Source: Cryptomeria japonica (Eukaryota > Streptophyta > Pinopsida > Cupressales > Cupressaceae). Taken from it: a DNA stretch of 64,000 nt. The notes beneath the pieces were generated by a model. It saw only the letters and a list, made by a program, of their open reading frames with translations. It was not told the origin of the DNA and made no database searches. This document shows positions 34,531 to 46,923 of the stretch, one piece after another. Location: NCBI RefSeq assembly GCF_030272615.1, contig NC_081409.1, forward strand, positions 208,057,190 to 208,121,189, given 5' to 3'. How positions within the stretch are numbered: position 1 is the stretch's first letter; the number at the start of each line of letters is the position of its first letter. Position numbers and translations under genes: made by a program.

Positions 34531-37071
34531 ATGTATTTTTCTTAGATCTATATTTTTTGCAGATTTTTCTAACCCTATATTGCTATTTTGTAAAACAATT
34601 TGGAGAATAACCTTGTGCAGCTAGGGTTTTGGACACAAAATCAAGATCTTGGAGAGATTCGATCATATCTCACAAACGGATAGGAAATTTTGCACCAAAT
34701 TTTTTTTCCAGGTTGAAAAAAGTATTAGGAGCTCTCAATCCAAAATTCAAAATTTTTGGAGCAAATTTTCATTTTCTATGAATTTTTTATGATTTTTCAT
34801 AAAAAATTAATTTTGAGAGAAAATGAGAGACTTTTTCGGATTTTCTTACATTTTTGGAAATCTCGCATAATTATACACAGGATCTATTCTTTGTGATTTT
34901 AATTTTGATACAAAATATGTCCCTAAAAATCAGATCTTTAAAAATTAAAGTTTTTCCTTATTTTGATCAGATCTCACAAACGGCTTTGAATTTTGACATA
35001 AAAAATTTTGTGCAAGTAAGGAAAAGTATTAGAAGAATTAATTAAAAATTTTAGATTTTTTGGATCATTTTGTCAATTTATATTAATTTTTTATGAGTTT
35101 TCATAAAAAATTAATTTTGAGAGCAAATTAGTGAATTTTTTAGATTTTCTTACATTTTTGGAAATATATAAGAATTATACATAGGATATATTCTTTTTTA
35201 TTTTAAATTTGATGCAAAATCATTCCTCAAAAATCAGATCTTTGAAAATTAGGGTTTTGCATTATTTTACTCATATCTCACAAACTGCTTGGATTTGTTG
35301 CAGAAAGTTTTTTATGAAGGTTTGGAAGACCATTAGGACTCTCCAATAAAAATTTCAGATTTTGTGGATTGATTTTGCATTTTATATGAATTTTTTATGA
35401 TTTTTCATAAAAAATTAATTTTTAGAGCAAATTAGCAAATTTTTTGAATATTTTTACATTTCTGGAAATATATTGAAATTTTACAGGTGTTTTTTTTTTA
35501 TGATGAATTATATCTTTGAATTGGTCAACAAAACACATTGTTGAAGGCCCCTATTTCACAAAGTCTTTTGGATCTAAAATTTACCTAACTTGTGTGCTTG
35601 CAGGAAGGGGTGATCATTTGAAACAATCCAAACTACTAATAAATCTTTGTTGCAGGTCCTTGGAAAGGGTTTTTGGATTTTTATTGTGTGCCTTGTTTTC
35701 ATAGACTTGCAAACACTTCAATTGGTGCACTAAAATTGAATCAGTGTCTTTTGTGTCTTGAGCAATAGGCTCTTTTTGTTTAATCTTTAGAGGGCCTGTC
35801 TTCCAGTGTGGTCATTAGGACTACTAGTGAGAAGAGAATGACCCAAGTGGTAGCGAGGAAAACCCACCTCTTCCGAACCACTATAAACAACTGTATTCAT
35901 GGTGAAAACTATGGATAACGTGTGCTGATTAGTTCATACCGACACTATGTCTCCCCATAAACCCATTTGATCAAATTTATTTGATCAGTTGTAGGGCGTA
36001 ACCCCTACCAGCTGGGAGCCTTTTGTATTTACAGAGTTGAAAGTGCCGCATGTATGGCTACACGAGCGGATGCCCTTACTAGCAACTTTTTGTTTTAGAA
36101 GCCCAAATCCTTCTAGTTGTTGGGGCAGGAGGTCGGACCTCTAGTAGCGGCCCACACACATACGGTTCTTAGTAGAGATACAAAGTTCACCACGGGGAGT
36201 TTTCATGGGGACTGATGCTTGGCTGACCCGAGAAGTGAGTGCTGAGGGTGGAGCCAGTGAGGTCAAGCATCTAAGTATCCGCTCTAAATAGCGTAGCCTC
36301 GAGGGTAAAACCTCATGTGGGATCAACAACTATTGTCTTGGCCAGCCATAAGAATTGTGCTTGACTTATTTTAAACATTCAAAACATTCAAGACCAAACA
36401 GCAAAACATTGTGTCTTTTGTGTCTTCAAGTGTATGCAAAACAATTTTACATCAAACAACACACTTTTCTTGGAGTCATTTTGAGTCTAAACACTTGCAA
36501 ACATTGAGTCCTCATCAAAATTGTGTCCTCTTGTCATGAAAAATAGTCAAACATTCAGATTTGGTCACAACCAACAACTTCACAAATTGGAAAAATTTTA
36601 CAGTCCAGCAAACAAGAGCAATCAGTTTCAGAATTCTTGAGCTTCCTAGATTGTTTCTCCAGGTTTTTATCTAGCATTCAACTTGTCTTTGGGTCTCACA
36701 AAGTCCATCATTTCTTTACATCTTGAATTAAATTTAAATTTGTCTAAACTTGAGTCAAAAGGTCACTTGCTTGTCCTCATCATACTTTGTCAACACACTA
36801 CATACAACAACACTTTGCTAAGTGGTCCCTCATCAAGGTTTCTTACCTTTGGGTCTCATTTGGTCTTACTTAGAGTCAAAGTCAACTTACCTCATCAAGA
36901 GAAACTATCCTCTCTTTGGAAGTCACACCTACTCTACTACATACATACTTGGTCTTACACTTTGGACATTGCAAGTACACCTCAGATTCATTTACATTCC
37001 ATCCAACTCTTGGTCTTCCATACTTTTTCCATTTTCATCTAGTCTCACACATCTCGGTCAATACCTAGTTC
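34531..37071 (+). other. Element H leader
   Basis: About 2.5 kb before gag. The segment at 34640-35480 contains three diverged copies of a roughly 250-bp unit marked by CTCACAAACGGCTT/CTCACAAACTGCTT and AAATCAGATCTTTGAAAATT. A less AT-rich block at 35940-36330 may be a structured RNA element. No protein-coding frame is supported. Confidence 0.6.
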
Positions 37072-39300
37072 ATGGTTGAAACCCGTCTTCAAAAATCTAG
37101 GAGAGAAACTAAAGAGGCTCAAGAGTCTGCAAACATGAGTTCTTATGAGTATGACAATGATATCTTTTTCAATTCTGATCATACTACATTACCTGACATG
37201 GATGCCTATAGAAACATTCCAAATGTTGAGAACATGGACACTACAAACAACAATGATACACACAATGATGATATGGACAGCTTTTCAGTACATTCAACAG
37301 ATGTGGAAGAATCCATTATGGATCCCCGTTTCAATCAATTGGTTGAGGAAATAATGAGGAGGGATAGACAATACTTCTTACAAATGATGGCACAAAGTGG
37401 AGCCAAGATACCTCATGATTTTGACATGTCTCAAATAATGGAAAATTGACCTTTGCAACAAACTCACTCCAACATGGATCAAAGAAGGCCTAATAGTGGA
37501 GGCAATAGAGGACCACATATGGTGCCTGAATCACCATCATCTTTGTTTTAAAAACCAAAGGTCCCACATACACATGGTCAAGCATATGATACTCACCTTC
37601 ACAAACCATTATGGAAGTCTTATGCAGAAAGATATGCTCAATCACATATCAATGCTAAGGACCAACCACCAAAGCAATTGGATATTCAAAGGCATGTTCA
37701 AAATTTGGACACAAGGAAACCCCATGTCAAATTTGGGGGCAACACATTAGACCATGACATGCCTATAGAGTATGGTATACATGGACAAAATAGATATGGC
37801 GTTCCTCAACATGAATCTATACCAAGTGGTCCATATATGCAGCATCACTATAGACCTCCTCCATATGAACATGTGTATGATCAATATCATCCATATATGC
37901 AACATTCTCCTCCTCCAATTGGTGCCTCAAGCATGGGGTATGGTCCAAGAAGTCGATCTCCACCTAAGAGCAATTTGGAGCAACAAATCAAGGACTTACA
38001 AAAGAAAATGGAGGACATAAATACACCAAAGCCAACATACACAATGAGAGACATATGTCCTTATCCATTTGACAAGAGCATTCCAATGCCTCCATTTCCT
38101 ACACGATTTGTGATGCCTAAGTTTGATAGGTATAGAGGAAAAGGGGATCCTAAGGCACACATAAGACAATTTTTCACAGCTTGCATTGAGGTAGCAGTAG
38201 AAGAGACATATTTGATGAGATTATTCCCACAAAGCCTAGGTGATCAAGCTATGGAATGGTTCTCCCAACTTCCACCTGGTATTAAGTCATGGGGTGATCT
38301 AGCAGAGGCATTTATTCAACATTTCTCCTACAACATAGAGACAGACATATCAGTCACTACTTTGTGCAACACCAAGCAAAAAGAGGGAGAGTTTTTTGCA
38401 TCATTCTTACAAAGATGGAGAAATCTAGCCAGCAGATGCTCTTGTGAAATTCCACAAAAACAAATGGTAGAAATGTTCACCCAGAATGTTAACAAAGACA
38501 TTGGCTATGATCTAAGAAAAGCTTGTTTGTCCACCTTCAATGATGTTATTGAAAAAGGCTTAGCAACAGAGAAGGTCCTAATTGAACAAGGAGTCATTAA
38601 GATATTCAAGGAAAACAAAGATGACTTTAAAGGAAAAGACAAGCCGAGATTTTGGAATAAAAACAAGAACACAATCAATGATGGTGTTGTTGATGCCAAC
38701 ACAGTGCAACCCAAATTCATTTTTTCTGGATCAAGTTCTACAAACAATCAAGTGAATACTCAAACAACTTCTAGATCATGAAGGAAGTACACCCCATTGG
38801 GAGAACCACTTGAGTCAGTTTTCAAAAAGCTAGTGGCAAACAAAATAATCACTATTCCAGATTTTCCTCCATATGAACCAAAGGTTAAACCAAATTGGTG
38901 GAATGATGATGAATATTGTGAATTTCATAAGAGCAAGGGTCATAAGACAAGAAATTGTCATCGACTGAAGAACATCATACAAGATCTCATTGATAGAGGT
39001 GACATTGAGATTGAAGGACACTCATCCAATCAAGAACATGAAATGTTTAAGGAACCATTCCCAAAGCATGACAAGGGAAAAGCTACAGCCACAGATGACC
39101 AAACAAACTATACCAGAGCAACCTATAACTATGATTCAACTATCAATCACATTTCGATGGACAATTACGTCTCTACCATTATCATCAAGGACAAAAACCC
39201 TAAGAATTCTACCCAAAGACCCAAGATTGTCCTAAAAGGTGTTGGATCTTCTTCCGAACCTACCTCTGAATGTCATGTCACAACTCGTCGAGTAAAATCA
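37072..39300 (+). pseudogene. gag: Element H gag
   Basis: Starts MVETRLQKSRRETKEAQES at 37072. One frame continues to about 39290, with stops at 37447, about 37549 and 38779, two of them TGA in a CGA context. The gypsy gag core lies at about 38090-38560: KFDRYRGKGDPKAHIRQF, QAMEWFSQLPPG and FASFLQRWRNLASR. A Cys/His cluster, EYCEFHKSKGHKTRNC, sits at about 38910-38960. The frame shifts near 39290. Confidence 0.88.
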
Positions 39301-40049
39301 CTTTGCAAGGTGCTCCAACTAAAAACACCACTTCTTCATCAACCAAACCTGAGTACGACCTTGTAGAACAGTTAGGGAAGACACCCGTGCTCATCTCCAT
39401 CCTTGAGCTCTTACACATATCCCCCGCACATAAAGCTATTCTTGACAAAATCTTGAGAGAAACTATCATTCCTACTGACCTGAACGTGGACCAGTTTCAA
39501 GCCATGGTGGGATACCTTTTCATTCCACACTCCCTTACATTCACAGAAGTCGATGACGCCTCCGTAAGTCAACCACATAATGCACCTTTACACATTGAAG
39601 CCTTCATACACAAACATAGAATCAAACAAGTCCTGATAGATGGAGGAGCAGGTCTAAACATTTGTACATTGAGCACAATTTAATAATTGGGATATTCTGA
39701 TAAAGTTGTGAATTCTACAAACAAAATCACCATCAAGGCATATGACGATGAAGAGCGTTCATCCAAAGGCATAGTCACCTTGCCTCTCAGAGTTGGGCTA
39801 GTTACGAAGGATGTGGTTTGTCAAGTCCTAGACCTAGATCTCACATACAATATATTAGTAGGACGTCCTTGGATTCATGAGATTAGCGCAGTCCCATCTA
39901 CATGTCATCGATGCATCAAGTTTCCACACAATGGAATTCAAGTGACCGTCAAAGCTGACCCAAATCCATTCATATATTGCAACAATTTGTGACCTAGATC
40001 AAAAATAACAATTCCAGTCAATCGAGAAGCTATTCCTTCATTAGCATAT
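39301..40049 (+). pseudogene. Element H aspartic protease region
   Basis: The catalytic box VLIDGGAGLNIC lies at about 39630-39665; many Tat-type proteases likewise have D-G-G/S in place of D-T-G. The flap-side part NILVGRPWIHE, typical of gypsy proteases, lies at about 39850-39880. Two consecutive TAA codons follow at about 39681, and TGA at 39990. Confidence 0.82.
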
Positions 40050-41183
40050 GTGGATCTAGAATCCTTGAAACCTTCTACATCAAAGCAAGCAGAGCTCAAA
40101 GAAAAGTTCAAGTTTAAAGACATGGGATGTGGTGAGTATATCTTTCATGTTGATCAACTCCCACTATCTCCTAAGAGATTGAGTCGAGAGGAACAATCTA
40201 TAAACAATTTGCAAGGAATTGGGTGTGAACCACCTAGTGTTGTGGCTACTAAGTTTGAATGCAAATCTCCTCTAGTGGTGCAAGCATCTCTTGATATCAA
40301 TAGTCCTAAGAGTGGTTCCTACGAAGAATCTATTGAGCATATCGCCAAACCTCTTGATAACTCACATAGCTTTACCATATCATCCACTCATTCCATTTCC
40401 ACTCCTCTCCCAGACTTGGATCAACAACAATTACAAAAGCCCTCACTAATCAGGGATCACAAATCAAGCTTTGAAAAGAAAAATCTAAAAGTCAAAACTA
40501 AAGAAAAGTCCTTTAGTCCAAATAAAAATCAAAAGCTATTGGACTCTGCAAAAATCAAAGTCAAGGATAAAAATCCTATGAAGCAAAAAGAGCAAGAGAT
40601 GATCTCCCCTAATATCAAAATAACTGGAGGCAAAAGTTCTAAAATTTCAAGTCAAAAAGTATACTTGTTGATCCTAAGTCTCCATCATGCTATCCTACTT
40701 TCACTTCTTTTTGCAATCATAAGCCTTCATCACTCATTCACTTGTTCCGCACATCATTTCCCTTCTGGCGATACATCATGGACCTTTAATGGAACTTTCT
40801 TGAAGGACTTTGTTATTAGGGATGCCCAAACTTCTTTAGGTGACACGCATATGGGCCTGCGTAGTCCTCACACTAGTAATTCTATTTCTGTTCCTTCATC
40901 AAGGAAGACAGTCACTCGAGCTACACATCATTCAATCAAGGAACAATGTAGCTACAATCACAAAGTCAAGCCTCGCACATTTGAGGTAGGTGATTTGGTT
41001 CTCAGAGAAAACCCCAAAACTTAGCAAGACAGAGAGAAGAAGGGCAAGTTCAAACCAAATTGGCTTGGTCCTTACATCATTACAACAACATATGGATCTG
41101 GGGCATATCAGCTCTCAACTACAGAAGGTGAACCTTTGGAGGATCTTATCAACAGCATGCACCTTCGCAGGTTTTACACATAG
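40050..41183 (+). pseudogene. Element H fused remnant: post-protease linker joined to integrase C-terminus
   Basis: The frame runs from DLESLKPSTSKQAELKEK through a charged linker and a hydrophobic stretch (VYLLILSLHHAILLSLLF, about 40660-40715) directly into the integrase tail: HKVKPRTFEVGDLVLRENPK, then NWLGPYIITT and LRRFYT. RT, RNase H and the integrase catalytic core are absent and nothing is left of them. One stop at 41022 interrupts, and TAG at 41181 closes the frame. Whether the hydrophobic stretch is a membrane segment or chance translation across the deletion joint cannot be told. Confidence 0.8.
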
Positions 41184-42909
41184 CTCTTTAGAGTATCCTA
41201 ATTCAAAAATACAAAAAAATAAAAAATTTCAAAAAAAACAATAAAAAAAAATAAAAAATACAAAAAAAATTATAAAACAAAAAAAATCGTTACTTGGTGA
41301 AAACCTGGCAAACAGGCGCCTTGTGACACAAAAAACATTGAAAAATCGAAAAAAGTAAAGAGAAATAATTTCGTCCAACGGTGAAAACCACTTCGGTGGC
41401 GCCCTGGGCAAGTACCATGGTGAAAACTGGGTCACCAGTGCCATGTGTAGAGACATTGCTCCTCCCTCCTTCAGGATTCTCTTTCATCACTTCACTTTGC
41501 ACACACTCACGACCAATTCATCCATAATAAACTTACCCATTCCCATCATTGCTTGTTATTGATCTACCCAAGATTGGTTAGCCATTCATAATAAACCTCC
41601 CTTTCCATCCATAATAAATTAGATCCTATATGTGGCTAAGGCAAATCCTACGTCTAGTGATGGGTGTGGAACTGAGAACATCACATGTTTCGAGGAGTAC
41701 AATTTCGTCCAGCTTCCTTCAGTCTATCCACGCACAATCCGCAATAAAGCAACATTTGCATCACAGATCCGCAATAAAGTTCCATCTTCTTCGCAATAAA
41801 GTATCAGTTTCATGGATTCAGTCAGTTTCAGATGAGACACAACAGCAACAATGGGCTTCAACAAATCAAATCTTTCAACAGACTCAGACAACATTATGGT
41901 TCAGTGCTATCTATCCTTTCTGTGAAAGTAAACATTGTGACCACAATCAAATAAGACTTATACAAGTGACAAGAGACACTAAATTTGAGGACTACAGTGG
42001 ATGTTGGTGTCGAGTCTTGGTTTTCTTTTGATTTTATCTTTTGGTGACATGTCTTTTAGCTTTTTCGGGATGTCTCTGACTAGAGATTTTATCTCTAGGA
42101 TGTCTTTGACTAGAAAGGAAAGGATGGGGTATCGTCACCTATTTGTATTTGCTATCTGTGGATTGTCTTTTAGTAATGCTATGACTTGTCCAAGGATATG
42201 AGGACACTATGAGTCTAGTATGAACTGGGGCATTCCTTGTTTGTGACTGTCTTATCTCCATGCAAATAGGTACAATGACTTTCTGGGTCGAACATATGCC
42301 TCGATTGTCATAACCTACTTGCCATAATAAAGCTCAATGATGATAACGCACAAGAAGCTCTTTCACTTTCATATCTTTTGTCTTCCATCCCCCGTTCTTG
42401 ATTGATTTCCATCATTCTTCTCGAGTCCGCGTAGCCTGCTATCACATGACTGAGTATAATGACACACCAAAAACATTTGCATTTCATGTAGTTGCACCTA
42501 CATTACCACATATAAGCATTTCATACATACATATAGATATCACAACTACATCACATCCTGCACACAACACCTGTTAGCACAATTTACATTTGCATTATCA
42601 TATTCATCTGCATTATATACATTCACATTTGCATCATGCATACACATATAAAACATAAAAGAACAAAAAAAATATATATTGCATTGCATCATATACATAT
42701 TTGCATCCATATCATAAGCATCACATAAGAACATCTCATCATATAGGTACACATGCATATAGCTACCGCAAAGATGAATCATCTCATATATATATAAATA
42801 AAGTGTCATGATACAATGATGTCAAAATCATATGGCTACAATCACCTGTAGGTGTCTACATCATCATACAAAAATGGTACAATACTGATACATAGGGAGC
42901 CCTCTATGG
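41184..42909 (+). other. Element H region between pol remnant and antisense gene
   Basis: Starts with A-rich DNA (41200-41285). Three GGTGAAAAC units at 41297, 41380 and 41419, each followed by a short self-complementary stretch (CCTGGCAAACAGG, CACTTCGGTGG, CTGGGTCACCAG), follow. CGCAATAAAG occurs three times at 41740-41800. No gene is seen on either strand. Confidence 0.6.
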
Positions 42910-43470
42910 CTATGATGAACTCCCTCCCTCAGAGCCGGCTGGCCTCGACGGAGTCTGAGCCCTAGAAGGACCCGCCCCAAGATCATCCCTCGTGGCCCCT
43001 GCATCCTCTGCAACCACCCCTCGTGTCGCCCTATCCAAATAGAGGAACCCACTGATCACTCCTGCCAATACTACTGGTAGTGCTAATCTTGTCTATGTCA
43101 TCATGTCCCATGCCACATGTCACACCCTCATCTCTAGTCTTGGATCCCGGAACACTCGTCTTAGGGCCTCCCGGTCTCCATCTCGATCATAGGGAATCAG
43201 CTCCCCATCGATCGGTATCCTCAGGATCCGGTATACATCCTCCAGGGTGACTGTCATCTCACCCATTGGCAAATGAAATGTACATGTCTTGGAGTGCCAT
43301 CTCTCCACCAGCGCAGTCAATAGTCCCATGTTCACCCGAAACTCAGGCACATACAACACATGTCTCAATTCCATAGCCTCGATCGTAGCTCGCTCCTCGG
43401 CTGTCAACTCAGGTCGCAACCTTTGAGTCGATGGGAATCTCTCCCGTGACTCCAACATAAGAAAATACTC
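42910..43470 (-). pseudogene. Antisense plant mobile domain (PMD) gene in H, exon 2
   Basis: The frame reads from GAG at 43470, after the acceptor CTGTAG, to TAG at 42910. The core (LLTALVERWHSKTCTFHLP, then GEMTVTLEDVYRIL) is the hallmark of the plant mobile domain, shared by host proteins MAIN/MAIL1 and by transposable elements. Two stops interrupt the later part: TGA at 43120 and TAG at 43093. After them the frame stays open through a Gly/Ser/Pro-rich end. The full domain is normally much longer (some 350 residues), so this copy is a short form. Base composition is distinctly richer in GC than the flanks. Confidence 0.8.
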
Positions 43471-44133
43471 CTACAGTCACACAAATAAATCATCTCAGTC
43501 CTTGTGACACTTACTGTTCATCACAAAGTGTTGCTTCTATCCTAGTGGTACTCCCTATTCATCACAAAGTACTACATGTTTGGCACTCCCTGTTCATCAC
43601 AAAGTGCTGCTCAGATTTGCACTCATTGTTCATCACAAAGTGCTACTCATATTTTAGTACTCCCTATTCATCACAAAGTACTATATCTTGGTACTCATTG
43701 TTCATCACAAAGTGCCTTGATCTATCCTATCCTAGGGCCTCTGCTTGAGTGAATCCTCTTGAGTAGTTTCCTAATTGGCAACGTATGTTCTATCACAGAA
43801 TTGTCAATCCTAGCCCTATTTGTTATCCTAGTCTTCCCTAGAGGACTTGCTTGAGTGTATCCTATCAGTAGCTTATCCTATCGACAATGTATGTTCATCA
43901 CAGAATTGCTGATTTGACCTAGAAGACACAAATTCATATTTTTGGACACAAATGTGCTTTCATGACATAAACACTCTTTTAGACCGCATAAACGCGCCTG
44001 GCACCAACACAGATGTGCCTACATGTTTTTGACATTTTTTGGACCCTATTCTAAGAGCATTTATTACTCTACCTAGCATGCATTAATGACAACAATAAAT
44101 GCATCAAAGTACAAGGAGGTTTGTGGTACTTAC
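43471..44133 (-). other. Probable intron of the antisense PMD gene, with hairpin repeats
   Basis: Donor GTAAGT (minus strand, 44133-44128) and acceptor CTGTAG ending at 43471 give a 663-bp intron that joins exon 1 and exon 2 in phase 0. At 43506-43722 it holds six units of about 38 bp around TGTTCATCACAAAGTG. Flanking GCACT/AGTGC and GTACT/AGTACT can form small stems. Weaker copies (GTTCATCACAGAATTG) continue at 43785 and 43890. Confidence 0.65.
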
Positions 44134-44199
44134 TAGCTCTCCTGCCTCTGCTGGCCTCTGAAATCGGTGAATGCGATCGAATCTATGAACCAAAGCCAT
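44134..44199 (-). CDS. Antisense PMD gene in H, exon 1
   Basis: Starts with ATG (44199-44197) and encodes 22 residues (MALVHRFDRIHRFQ...) up to a CTA codon followed by the donor GTAAGT. The downstream exon at 43470 continues in the same frame. This is too short for an ORF scan and is predicted from the splice signals alone. Confidence 0.55.
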
Positions 44200-44291
44200 C
44201 GCTGCTGACTACTGCTGCTCTTTTCTCTCTCTGCACTCTAATCTTGTGGATTTGTAGATGACAATGAGGACGTATTTCCCTCGTGGTCTAT

Positions 44292-44299
44292 CTTATAAA
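44292..44299 (-). promoter_or_regulatory. TATA-like box for the antisense PMD gene
   Basis: On the minus strand TTTATAAG lies about 95 bases before the predicted ATG at 44199, a normal plant spacing once a 60-base leader is allowed. Transcription would run opposite to the element. Confidence 0.4.
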
Positions 44300-44528
44300 C
44301 TACCCTAGCCCTAGCCCTCGCCTCCCAAGTCAGCCTTCATTATCCCGTGACTTTGTCACTTTATCCAGTCAGTCCATTCTATCCCATCTTTCTTATCGAG
44401 AGATTGTTTGCGATCTTTTCAGACATTTTCATCCAATCTCTCGAGGGGGCATATCATTCCCATCTTGGGGAAAATTTGTATCAGTTCATATTATCTTCTT
44501 TGAAACAACGCGACAAGCCGCATTGTCT

Positions 44529-44543
44529 CAAAGAGGGGCAACA
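44529..44543 (+). other. Element H polypurine tract
   Basis: AAAGAGGGGCAACA directly precedes the 3' LTR, as expected for the plus-strand primer. Confidence 0.75.
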
Positions 44544-45325
44544 TGTAGACACCCAGAATTGTCATGTCTAATTAAATAAATATTTTGTTTATTTAATTAT
44601 CTAAGCTTAATTTTTCTATTAATTAAATAAATCCTTATTTATTTAATTAATTCATTTATCCTCTTCTAGCCTTATTTCTCATTTAAATAAATACATTTAT
44701 TTATTTAAATTATCCTTTTCCTAAATTAAATAAATATCTTATTTATTTAATTATCCCACTTCTTCTATTAATTAAATAAATCTTTATTTATTTAATTAAT
44801 TCATTAACCTTTTCTACCCATGGCACATGTCATTCATCTCTTAATTCATACACTACCTACCCCTTTCATTATTTTATTATTTCTTTTACCTACCCTCTAA
44901 TCATAGCCGACCTCCGTTTACACCTCTCAATCTTATCCCTCCATTTCATATAGTGTCTTCTATATAAGGAGATGCTTCCTTCATTATCAAACCGTAATCA
45001 TTCTATGCATTCTAATCATCTTTTATGCACTTGACTACACTACGATCCTACTAGCAACCACATTCCGTTCTTTGTTGAGCTCTTGTGCACATAAAATCTG
45101 AGAGCAAATATATCAAGCAAGATCAATGGAGATAGGAAGAATGGAGATTCAAACCCTATTGGACATGTGATGGTATAATCTTTGTGATTTCATTTGATTT
45201 ACATTGTCTTAGGTAATCTTCATATGTTATGGTGGATCTTTGTTGTTGTTAGGCTAGGGTTTTGTGGTTGAATTCATTTAGCCTTTCAATATCGTTATTA
45301 TTTTTATCCATTTTCACCATAAACA
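44544..45325 (+). repeat. Element H 3' LTR
   Basis: 782 bp, the same length as the 5' copy, with the same five AT palindromes and TATA box (about 44960). It ends CCATAAACA, followed by CCTAC and the continuation of F's RT. Confidence 0.92.
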
Positions 45326-45330
45326 CCTAC

Positions 45331-46488
45331 AATTAAACTTGTTCTTGCTTTAGCTTCTAGAGTAAATTGACCTATTCACCAAATGGATGTTAAAAGTTCT
45401 TTTCTTAATGGTGATTTACATGAGAAAATTTATATGTCTCAACCTCCTAGTTTTGTTAAGGTAGGTAATGAACATTTAGTTTGCAAGTTAAAGAAATCAA
45501 TTTATGGTTTGAAGCAATCTCCTAGGGAATGGTATTATAAGATTAATGCATTCTTTCTTTCTCAAGGTTTAATTAGAAGTAAAAATGATCCAAATTTGTA
45601 TATTAAACATAGTGAAGATGACATTGTGATTATTATTTAATATGCAGATGATTTAATTCTAACTTCAAGTTCCAATAATTTGATTTCTGAAATTAAGTTT
45701 CAACTCAATCAAAAATTTCAAATGACTAATTTAGGTCTTTTACATTGTTTCTTAAGAATGCAAATTTAGCAAACCTCCAAAGGAATTTTCTTATCTCAAA
45801 GTAAATTTGCTCAAGATCTCATAGATAAGTTGAAAATGAATTATGCTAACCATGTTTCAATTCCTATTGAATTAAGAACTAAGTTAATGCTTGATATGCA
45901 AACTCCACTTGTTGATCCTACTTTCTATAGATAATTAGTTGGATGTTTGAATTATTTAACTCTTACTAGGCCAGATATTGTTTATAGTGTTGGTTTGGTT
46001 TCAAGATTCATGTCTAAACCTCAACAAACACACTTTAAAGTTGCTAAAAGAATTTTAAGATATATTAAAGGAACTATTAATGTAGCTTTGTTTTATGATA
46101 CAAATTCTAATTTTACTTTAAAAGGTTTTACTGATTCCGATCTAGGTGGAGATCCCAATGATGGGAAATCTACTTGTGGTTATTATTTTTTTGTTGGTTC
46201 AGGAGCAATTTCTTGGAATAGTAAAAATCAACAATCTACCTCTCTTGGATCCATTGAAGTTGAGTACAAAATGAACCAACTCCTTTGTATTGTGACAACC
46301 AAAGTGCCATTGCCTTAGCTAAAAATCCACTTTTCCATGCAAGGACAAAACACATTGCTCTCCAACACCACTTTATTAGAGAAGCAATTGAAGACAAGCA
46401 AGTTTCACTCCTCTATTGAAAGGGGGAATACCAAGTTGCAGATATTTTGACCAAGCCACTTTGTAAAGAAGTTCCAATTTCATTGTAA
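45331..46488 (+). pseudogene. pol: Element F reverse transcriptase (rest) and RNase H
   Basis: Resumes after H with IKLVLALASRVN, then HQMDVKSSFLNGDLHEKIYM, YGLKQSPREWYY and the active-site box YADDLILTS at about 45641. A TAA stop sits immediately before YADD (45638), where a leucine-type codon would be expected. RNase H parts are RPDIVYSVG, FTDSDLGGD and the displaced CDNQSAIALAKNP, with an apparent internal loss of about 30 residues near 46270. The ending DILTKPL lies at about 46440-46460. Other stops lie at about 45367, 45767, 45931 and 46417. Confidence 0.87.
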
Positions 46489-46553
46489 AAATCTTGGTTT
46501 GCATCCCATTGAAGGGTTTGATGTAAACTCCCCAAGTAAAGCTTAAGGGGGGG
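46489..46553 (+). other. Element F polypurine tract and upstream spacer
   Basis: AAGCTTAAGGGGGGGTC ends at 46555 against the LTR start. Unlike B, C, E and I there is a single tract. Confidence 0.8.
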
Positions 46554-46851
46554 TCTTAGAATATTTAATCTTTACTTGGCTTAGGTTTATTTGTATTTAG
46601 TTTAGGATGTTCCTTTGGAATCCCTACATGTAATTTGTCTTCTAGTACATGTGTGAGAACAAGTCATTTCTTTTATTTTTCTTTATTAAGGAATATTAGA
46701 TTTCCTCCTTAAGAGGATGTGGACAAATGTCACACACATTTTATGAATGGTGGCATTCATAGATTTGGGAGTTACTTTGTAACTCCTCTCCTCATCTCTA
46801 TTTAAGAGATGTCTCCTCTTTCATTTATTCTTAATGGCATTATTGTTAAGA

Positions 46852-46923
<72 letters not shown>

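Larger units (their letters stand above)
33728..45325 (+). mobile_element. Element H: gypsy Tat-like LTR element, pol core deleted, with antisense PMD gene
   Basis: 11.6 kb, TGTAGACACC...CCATAAACA, flanked by CCTAC (33723-33727 and 45326-45330). Both LTRs are 782 bp and differ by roughly 15-20 bases by eye, so this is one of the younger insertions. It carries gag, an aspartic protease and the integrase C-terminus, but no RT, RNase H or integrase core, followed by a long 3' region with an antisense gene. That architecture is known from the plant Tat/Grande group, where antisense extra ORFs lie between pol and the 3' LTR. It needs enzymes from a relative to move. Confidence 0.9.

Noticed and set aside
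42546-42809. 87-codon Met/Tyr/Cys-rich minus-strand frame downstream of the PMD gene
   Set aside because: Arises from CATA/CATATA-rich low-complexity sequence; no conservation seen.
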